Shown: piece after piece, positions 56,763-64,000 of the stretch
How the letters are laid out: each line of letters begins with the position of its first letter
How positions within the stretch are numbered: position 1 is the stretch's first letter
Assembly (NCBI GenBank): GCA_028583605.1
Contig: CM053336.1
Location: 28,564,312 to 28,628,311, forward strand
Direction of reading: 5' to 3'
Length of the DNA: 64,000 nt
Source: Dastarcus helophoroides
Lineage: Eukaryota > Arthropoda > Insecta > Coleoptera > Bothrideridae
The notes under the pieces: generated by a model
The model's input: only the letters and a program-made list of their open reading frames with translations
Told to the model about the DNA's origin: nothing
Database searches by the model: none
Position numbers and translations under genes: made by a program

Positions 56763-58828
56763 AAATATTATTAATCGAAAGCGAAACCTAAAAAGCCAGG
56801 GCACTGCAAAATTAAATTATGCTTGCATTAGTAAGATTACCCTACGGAAGCATCAAGACAAATTTTATGCGAAAAGAATCATCACACACTATGGTCACTC
56901 AAATGACATCGAACATTTAAGAATAAGTACATTAGATAAGCAACAGTTGGCCACAAAATTAATAGATGGTGTATCATCAACAAAGTAAGTTTTGAAACCT
57001 TTTTTTAATTTAATAATAGAAGAGGGCAAAAGTCTTATAATAAACCATTATTTACATGGAATTATTTTTTAACTGAAATATATGGGTTTTTTTATCTTAT
57101 AAAATACTGGATAATATTCGAGGCAACATAGGAGCTGATCTAAAGAGAGTTGATATTGTTACAAAGCAGGATTTGGAAAATATAAAACGAAGCCACAATA
57201 TAAGTCAACAAGATGGGGTAAAACATAAAAATGATGCTATGAGTATAGAACTATGGGTGGAGGAATGTAAAATAGCACAAAGTAATCCAGTTCTAATGTA
57301 CAAGCCACAAGGTCATTCATATCAAAATCTTTTGGACTTAGATTTTTGTCTTATTGTTATGAATGAAATGCAAGCTTCATTACTTGACCAATTTGGAAAA
57401 AATATTATTGCTGTTGATAGCACACATGGCCTTAATAATTATGACTTTGAGATGACTACTGTTATGATAGTAGATGAATTTAATGAGGGCTTTCCTGTTG
57501 CTATCATGTTTAGCAACAGAAAAGATATATTAATTAATGTAATATTATTTGAGGCAATAAAACAAAAAGTGGGTCTTATTTCATGTCAAACTTTTATGAG
57601 TGACCTTTGTGAAACATTTTATAATGCTTGGGTATAAGTTATGGGTCCGGCAAAATACCAGCTTTACTGTTCTTGTCATGTGGCTCGCGCCTGGCGCTCA
57701 AATTTATGTAAAATACCAGACATTGATAAAAAAGCCTGTGTTTATAAAACTTTAAAGTATCTGCAAAAAAACGCAGGTGTATCCACATTTCAAGCGGAGT
57801 TAAACAGTGCTTTAACTAGTATGTTTGATGATCCTGATACTAAAAAATTTGCAGAATACTTTTCAAGATATTATGTCAGTAATTATACAAAATGGGCATA
57901 TTGCTTTAGAAAAAGTTGTGGAATAAATACTAATATGAAGTTAGAAAGTATGCATAAAGTAGTAAAATATTTTTATTTAAATGGAAAACATGTAAAACGG
58001 TTGGATAAAGGTTCACATGCTACTCTGAAATACATTAGAGACAAAGTTGTAGATAGGATGATCAAGCATACTAACGGTAAACAAACTGCTCAAAAAGCAG
58101 AAAATTTTAAGCGGCATAGAACAGCTCTTTGCTCATCATTTACTCTAAATTGGGATAAACATTTAACATGGTCGGTAGTTCATGATGACATTCAGTGCCT
58201 TGTTAGAAAGAATGATGTATTAAGAAAATGCTGCAAATTGGACTGCGAATTTTGTGATATTTGTATTCATCAGTATAGTTGCAGCTGTTCTGATTTTTTG
58301 ATAAATAGCGTAATTTGCAAGCATATTCATTTTGTTGCTCTCAAAAATTGTAATGTTACCGGTTCTTTCCAAAAAATAAATTATGATGAAAATGTTGTAG
58401 ATGAGTGTGTAAGTTTCTTTAATAAAATCAATGTTAATTTAAAATGTAATAAGAAAGAAAAATTATTAAAAGAATTAGCAGATTTAACTATGCTTGTAAA
58501 TAACTATAATGTGGATAATTTGAATGAAAATAATTTTCAGAATTTACTGTCAAATATACGTCTTGCTAAAAATGTAATCAAACTGTCCTCGGCATCTGAT
58601 ACAAAGAATAATTTTAAAGACGTAGCAGATATTTCAGAACAGAAAAGTATAATCCCACAGAAACGATTTTTCTCGACGAAAAAAAAAAAACATACAAATT
58701 CATGTTCGACAGGTATTAATGTAAAAAATCCCAGTTTAGATGAATGTAGAGATATATCAAATATGTTAAAAGGGGATAATGTTTTGTATATATCAAATAA
58801 TGCAAAAGAAGACCATAATTATTTATAA
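56763..58828 (+). pseudogene. MULE transposase body (catalytic domain and SWIM finger), one nonsense codon
   Basis: Exon 56763-56985 encodes RKRNLKSQGTAKLNYACISK and ITHYGHSNDIEHLRI. It is followed by a 119-bp gap with a weak acceptor, then ILDNIRGNIGADLKRVDIVT. Catalytic domain: NIIAVDSTHGLNNYDF (first D), CQTFMSDLCETFYNAW (second D), then an in-frame TAA at 57635-57637, continuing GPAKYQLYCSCHVARAWRSN and NTNMKLESMHKVVKYF (third acid, E). C-terminal SWIM finger: CSCSDFLINSVICKHIHFVA. A Lys/Asn-rich tail ends at 58828. It would excise and insert the element; the single TAA after the second Asp disables it. Confidence 0.85.
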
Positions 58829-60127
58829 AATGTTAATAATAAGCATCATAATATGGATATGTGTGATATTGTATTATTGAGATATCACACCTTATTCTAT
58901 CTCATGGTCTATGTATTGTATATTTACATTATAGATATGTCTATACCAAACCTTTATACCTATATGTAAAACATATTTGATATATTTCAAGTAATTAAGC
59001 TAGTAATTTGGTGAGGGTGGGTGACGGATATTTGGTACTTGTTTGTTTTTATGTTGTTTTAATTATATATTTTTTAAGGATAGTTTTTTTTTGTAAAATG
59101 TTAATGTTGTAAATATGGTTGTATTGATAGAATCAATATATTTATTTTTTAATGGAATAATGCTTTATGGTGGTGGTATAATTTGAAAAAATTTGTAATA
59201 TCTTCCTAATTCTATTATTTTTTAGATGTGTCATCACCATAACGAAATAATATTTTTATGTCTAATAACATTTTCTATAAAAAAAGGTAAATAAATATTA
59301 ATTTTTTTTAGTATGTAGTATATTATTTAAGGTTTTGTGTTTGTATGTGTATAAAAAAATATTGTGATTTGTGTGTAATGATAACATTATTTTTCTTTTC
59401 ATTTCATTAACTTCTTTAATCTTTCTTCGGATTTGACAAAATGCATTTTATGACACCCAAGAAAAACACCGGTTTTGAATTATTACAGCAACTTATATTT
59501 TTTTCAAAAAATTGTTACCAAAAAAGTTAATCAAATGAAAATAAAAATATTGTTCTATGAGAAAAAATACATTACATGTCAAAATATAAAGTTAATTATA
59601 TTCTTACAACAGTTTGTGCTTCGATTTATTTTATTCCCCACCTAAAATAAGTATAAACGAAAATTGAAAATAAAGATTTGTATCCTTGATAAGAAGTCTG
59701 GTAAGAAAAAATGCTAAAACACCTAACTTAATAAATTAAAAAAACTATTTCAAAATAAAGTATACATGAAGAGAGCTAAGACATAGTCAAGCTCACCAAA
59801 TGGAATAAACTTAATTACATCTGAGGCTCTCAGCATGCCATTAAAAATGTTTATTCGCATCTTGAATCCTACCAACTTGTGCATAAATAACAATTTTAAC
59901 AACTAATTTCAGTAAGGTCCTTTTGCTTTTCAAATGTTGCAAAATTCCAAAAATAAATAACTGATTTAATTTACGTCTACTCATTTTAATGTAAATTAAT
60001 TAAGGGTGAGTTGTATGTGTTACTTGCTGTAATCTTGCATTTGTATACTTCGTTGATTGAGGAAAAGAGATTAAAAAACTCAGTATAAGTAGTAGAAGGT
60101 ATGCAGACGCATATTTGTGTTTTAAAA
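58829..60127. other. AT-rich 3' part of the MULE
   Basis: Follows the transposase stop. A possible poly(A) signal region lies near 59284-59295 (AAATAAATA). I see no second gene. Confidence 0.5.
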
Positions 60128-60235
60128 AAACCCGCGCTTTGCTATCTGATGTCTCTAACCAATAGAAATTCACGAATCCCCTGAAGAATATTGACCAATG
60201 AGCGTTTGGAATGCGTCGCGATATTTAACGCCTCG
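60128..60235 (-). repeat. MULE right TIR
   Basis: Begins at CCCGCGCTTTG and ends GCGATATTTAACGCCTCG. Inverted relative to 54680-54792. Confidence 0.85.
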
Positions 60236-60244
60236 TAGATTTAC
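60236..60244. repeat. MULE target-site duplication, right
   Basis: TAGATTTAC, identical to 54670-54678. Confidence 0.8.
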
Positions 60245-61318
60245 CCTTAGATAATATAAATAAATGGATGGAGCATTCGATGGCAAATAAGGGCCGGGAA
60301 AATAGAGATAGACAATCATTTTGCCATCGGGATCGACAATTTGCGCATGCTCGAGATTTTAAAACGTATGATATGGTCGACACTGTCGCCAAAATCCCTT
60401 AAGCGTATTTTACACTTACGACACTATAAAATTAAATTTGATTATAATTTTAATTATTTTCGGGTCTATTCGAACACTCCGCATTTATCAATTATTTAGT
60501 ATTTTCAAGATGATTTAAATTATTTGATTTTCAGAAAACAAGTTTACTAGTTTTTAGGCTTCAATACAATAAAATAGATTGTTTTTAAATTTACCTAGAA
60601 ATTAAATTGAAATAAAACAAAATATAAGATATATAGTATATTACCAAATGAGAAAAATGAAACATTATACTACATTTAAGTATTTATAGTGTTTAACATT
60701 TTGCAATAACACCACATGCAACCTAACATTAGCATAAACAGAATTTATAAGTATGTATTAAAAATAATCAACATAAACCAAAGGAACATTTCGCATTATC
60801 AAGCATCGATGGTCATATGAACGTGCAAATTAGATTTAAAGCATGTCATATAAGGGGGAATAAACTACACAATAAAGACGGATTTGACAGAAAAAAAATT
60901 CCACCATCTGACATATATTTTAATAATTCGTGTATACGCATTAAAAAAGATGCAATTAATGAGATTAATAATTATAAGCAAAATAAAAAATAAATTAGTA
61001 TTTACACCAATGTTTAGCCAATAACTTTTGCGTTAGCTTGCAGTCAACTGATTTTTAATGGAACAAAATGCACAGCATAAGCATAAACAAATAAATCAAT
61101 GCTTTTAAAAAATAGTAACAATAATAATAAGAAATAGACTCATTTGATATATAAAGATTGTCCCCTGAAATCAAGAAAAAATGCAAAACTCAACACTTGC
61201 TCGAATGCAGTCATCAGAGATGAAGATGAAATACTGGGTATTTCTCTGATGATAGCTTGGCTATTGAAGCGCGTTAAAGCAATTGTTATCGTGATTTTTT
61301 AATTTTTCTTGATTTCAG
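60245..61318. other. Non-coding stretch, with one bulged hairpin
   Basis: At 61211-61252 TCATCAGA pairs with TCTGATGA and GAAATAC with GTATTTC inside it, separated by a one-sided bulge. Otherwise nothing is recognised. Confidence 0.45.
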
Positions 61319-61548
61319 GAGAAAATATTTGTATATCAATTTTTGAAGATAACCAAGAACCAGTCCGTTCCACGAAAAAAAAAGATATATTTACTAACAA
61401 TTCCACCACCATTATTAAGCCTTTGCAAAACAGTAACACTCAAAAATCAAACCTGAACATTACCCCAAACTTTGTCTTCAAACGCGATATTAGGAAAAAT
61501 CTGAAAATAAAACAATCTGTTGTATTTCCTTTGATAATTTTTCCATAA
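61319..61548 (+). CDS. Orphan last exon, unknown (GENICISIFED)
   Basis: A good acceptor (TTCTTGATTTCAG) at 61307-61319 precedes a 76-codon frame starting GENICISIFEDNQEPVRSTK, then KPLQNSNTQKSNLNITPNFV and a basic segment FKRDIRKNLKIKQ, with a stop at 61546-61548. The short D/E-x-N-x-E-P motif followed by basic residues is faintly like a securin N-terminus, but I would not name it on that. Two other scraps of the same sequence occur in this window (about 50178-50210 and 53757-53795), so it belongs to a repeated or retroposed sequence. Confidence 0.35.
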
Positions 61549-62437
61549 AAGATGTGGTAAAATATCAATGATTGTGAAGTTAATTTATGGGCATATTATA
61601 AGGCTACATATTTAAATGAATTTACAGCAATATATAAACAAAAACATCATTAAATTCACTTCATTTATAAAGATGGAAATCGGTATCCAAACTCAATGCT
61701 TTTTTCTTGTGTACTTTAGTAAATTTTTAATATCTGGCTTTTATCATTGATCTACTACAACAAACCAATAAGGCCTTGTTAAATAGGCTTTTCCTTCTTA
61801 GTTTCATAGGCATCTAAATTCATGGTTATTTATAACAGATCTTAAAAATTTTGAATTCCTAATATTAATTTTTTTTAAAAGTTCAATCCACTTGCAACGG
61901 GTAGCCCTATTTTGCCTTCATAGCACCGTTAGTAGAATGCAGAAGCAAGGATAGATGGCAATAAACCGCTTTTTTAAATAAGGGAAAATTGTAATTTTCG
62001 GGAAAAATTTCGTTCAATAACGAATTCCATAGCTTGGAAATTTTGTGTATATCACCGGAAACATATTTAATTGAGAATTCAACGTTGGGAGATACTTCGA
62101 CGTTTCCTTCCAGTTATATTCGAAGTGAAGCTGTACACTCTCCAAATCTCGTGTTGTCGTCCCGTAATTGGCCCTAAATAAGTATGTAAATATTGACTAT
62201 AACTTACAATCATAACTTAGTGTAATATGTTATCGTTGAAGTCGATATTCTATATTAATACTTTGGAAAAAAAACATTACTGTTTTAAAATTAGTGTCAC
62301 TAAGCACGAGAAAGTAGTTTCAGTAATTATCAAAAGTTTTATAATGACATAACTGTCGAAACTGCAGTGACACAATTCGTGAACATAAGTGATAATAAAA
62401 CAATAATCAACTTGAACGTTCTTATAAATTAACTTAA
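61549..62437. other. Non-coding stretch
   Basis: AT-rich; nothing supported. Confidence 0.4.
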
Positions 62438-62626
62438 TGTCCTACAGGTCCGATATTTTACAATAATTAGCCTACCTTGAGGTACATTATATGGAAAATA
62501 ACGCCCAAGTGCCTTATGACTATCTATAACGCCCTTGGGAATTATAAACCGATAACACGTCATCATATTGACATAATAAATGTCAAAAAAAAAGGAATTC
62601 GAATTAAATAGCAGATTTGTAGGACA
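62438..62626. mobile_element. piggyBac-like MITE, 189 bp
   Basis: TTAA (62434-62437) precedes TGTCCTACAGG, and the inverse TTTGTAGGACA is followed by TTAA (62627-62630). A TTAA duplication with TGTCCTACA TIRs is the piggyBac signature. There is no coding capacity. AACGCCC occurs twice inside (62500-62506 and 62528-62534). Confidence 0.6.
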
Positions 62627-62660
62627 TTAAACGTTGAAGGCATCACAAGTGTTAAAGGAT

Positions 62661-62736
62661 AATAACGCCCTCAGTCGATGTACATCCCTCGAGCGAGAGG
62701 CTCTCGGGAAGTACACTGTCGATCTCGGGCGTTATT
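62661..62736. repeat. 76-nt imperfect palindrome
   Basis: AATAACGCCC (62661-62670) pairs with GGGCGTTATT (62727-62736). Inside, TCGATGTACATCCCTCGAG pairs with CTCGGGAAGTACACTGTCGA with small bulges, leaving a short GAGAGG-type loop. The outer motif AACGCCC is also present in the neighbouring MITE. Confidence 0.75.
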
Positions 62737-62784
62737 TTAGAACACCTTTGGTACCTTAATGACTAAAATATTTATCAAATATCA

Positions 62785-64000
62785 CTACCTAAATATATTA
62801 TTGATGATTGTGTATTTTCTTCTAATAGAATTTTTAGGTAATGATAATTGTTTACAAAAAAAATGTATTCTTATTTTTAAATATAATTTAATAATAATTT
62901 TAATTATTTCAGTTCTGTGATTATCCAAAAAATCTTGATCATTAATATGTTTAAAAATGCCGTCACTTAAAAATACCTTTTGGTTAATTTTAATGAATAT
63001 ACGATCCTCAAAATGTTTACTATTGCATTTCAAATTGTGAGAATACTGCCTAAAAAGTCTCTCTATCTCTTTGCATACTTGCACTACATGGAAAGATGGC
63101 ATAACTAATTTCCCTTCATCCTTTATCGAAACCAAAGATTTATCTCTTTTCAATTTTTCTATCAATATGTTTTTACAGAATTCACAATGTAATGAAAGTA
63201 TCATCTTTTTCACAACAAAACCAGCAATGTATTCTACAATATTAAATGCAAATAAACTTAACTGTTCTTCAGTGGCAACGTAGTCATGTCCGTGTTCACT
63301 AATAAGCCAGTCATCAAAATTTGTTTCTTCGCTTGCCCTGTCACTTGTTCTAATATTAGAAATCTGACTCCCAACATTAAGAATAGATATATCCTTCATG
63401 TCTTCACAGGAGCCGGACACAAAAATCTCATGCCTGATTAAAAGTCTTCTATAAGCACTTTTAAACTGGTGAGCTGTTGGGTTGTTATTAAAACCGCCTT
63501 TAGATCTTATAGCGCTAAAAAATACTTCTAAATGATCTTGACTCAGCTTATACGTAAGAAGGTACCTAAAGTTGTATTTATTCATGAGCAATTTGAATAG
63601 GGAAACTGAATTCTAAAGATCAACTATAAAACCCAAAAAACCAGTATTACGTGTAGAATCTAAAATAGAAATATTATGGACTTCCAGTTTGCAAATAAAT
63701 TCTACCAAATGACTGACTTTTTCCTCGATAGCACTCAGATTATCAAGAGAAATCTTTTGCTTTAAATTACTTTTAGCCCAAACATTTCTGCTGTTTAAAA
63801 TATCGAACATATCATTCACATTTTTTATAAATGTGGCTGTACATTCGCTATCCTTGAATTCATCAAAATGTTGAGAACAAAAGTAAAAAGCGTCACTAAC
63901 ACTCTTGCTGAGCGTCTGAGCGGCTAGACGGACATTCATTTTTTCATTTTGCCAATTTAAATGCCTTCTAGATAATTTATTGGCAAGTCTTAAACCCTCT
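62785..64000 (-). pseudogene. Second P-element-like (THAP9-type) transposase, C-terminal half, runs off the window
   Basis: The minus-strand frame is open from the window edge (EGLRLANKLSRRHLNWQNEK) through MNVRLAAQTLSKSVSDAFYF, VNDMFDILNSRN and TGFLGFIVDL. A single in-frame TAG follows (63613-63615). Reading continues FRYLLTYKLSQDHLEVFFSA, IRSKGGFNNNPTAHQFKSAY, then the C-terminal zinc-type pair CEFCKNIL and a stop at 62785. TYKLSQDHLE-x-FF-x-AIR-x-x-GG-x-NNNPTA is the signature of the last catalytic region of P-like transposases, including the final acid. It is much better preserved than the P-like remnant at 9.4-14.5 kb and of a different subfamily. Confidence 0.9.

Larger units (their letters stand above)
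54680..60235 (+). mobile_element. MULE (Mutator-like) DNA transposon, 5556 bp, full length
   Basis: The TIRs start CGAGGCGTTAAATA(C/T)CGCGACG and are alignable over about 110 bp, followed internally by GCGCGGG. A 9-bp duplication flanks it, the length expected for Mutator-like elements. It encodes a multi-exon C2H2-plus-SWIM transposase on the plus strand. The right third (58.9-60.1 kb) is AT-rich and non-coding. One nonsense codon makes this copy non-autonomous, while its MITE relative lies at 49.5-50.0 kb. Confidence 0.9.

Noticed and set aside
61211..61252. miRNA-like hairpin
   Set aside because: The stem is short and interrupted by a large one-sided bulge, unlike an insect pre-miRNA; kept only as a hairpin in the gap entry.

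Overview
The window is AT-rich eukaryotic DNA, most likely from an insect or another arthropod. That call rests on what fills it: Jockey-type and other LINEs, Gypsy and Copia LTR elements, P-element-like, pogo/Tigger-like and MULE DNA transposons, and a Polinton/Maverick, all within AT-rich intergenic sequence with spliceosomal introns. I find no convincing single-copy host gene. A few orphan exons (about 12.65-12.92 kb, 45.9-46.15 kb and 61.3-61.5 kb) may belong to host genes.

Layout. 0-9 kb: mostly non-coding, with two tRNA-like relics, a (TA)n tract, a broken Copia element on the minus strand (3.4-5.2 kb) and an old solo LTR at 7.5-7.8 kb. 9-15.3 kb: a decayed P-element-like transposase on the minus strand, in blocks separated by an orphan exon, a possible endogenous viral fragment next to an LTR-type primer-binding site, and a pogo-like transposase tail. 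15.3-19.3 kb: an internally deleted Gypsy, an inverted scrap of its gag, and a LINE RT fragment. 19.8-44.7 kb: one large Polinton carrying protein-primed PolB, a major capsid protein, a phospholipase-like minor protein, a small hydrophobic capsid-type protein, an adenain-like protease, a DUF8207-like protein and a chromodomain integrase. Four later insertions sit in it, each with readable target-site duplications: a 4.9-kb Jockey-like LINE in the PolB N-terminus (TSD ACAAACTTGCAT), a 2.6-kb Tigger/pogo element in the capsid gene (TSD TA), a 5.8-kb Gypsy with open gag and pol (TSD ATAG), and a 370-bp retroposon made of four hairpins that share one loop sequence (TSD ATGTATTTAAGC).

44.7-50 kb: a spliced-looking transcription unit, a 276-bp retroposed element with a hammerhead ribozyme core inserted at its exon end (TSD ATTGTCTTGATG), simple and tandem repeats, and a MULE-derived MITE. 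50-53 kb: a LINE broken up by TCGAAATTT-type satellite and partly inverted. 54.68-60.24 kb: a complete MULE with about 110-bp TIRs, a 9-bp TSD and an intron-containing transposase gene with one nonsense codon. 60-64 kb: an orphan exon, a piggyBac-like MITE, a 76-nt palindrome, and the C-terminal half of a second, better preserved P-like transposase that runs off the window edge.

The most unusual items are the four-hairpin retroposon at 43115-43484, the hammerhead-bearing retroposon at 45359-45634, and the Gypsy at 36515-42321, whose ORFs are open although the integrase catalytic Glu reads Lys. All comparisons were made by eye; no alignment or database search was run.
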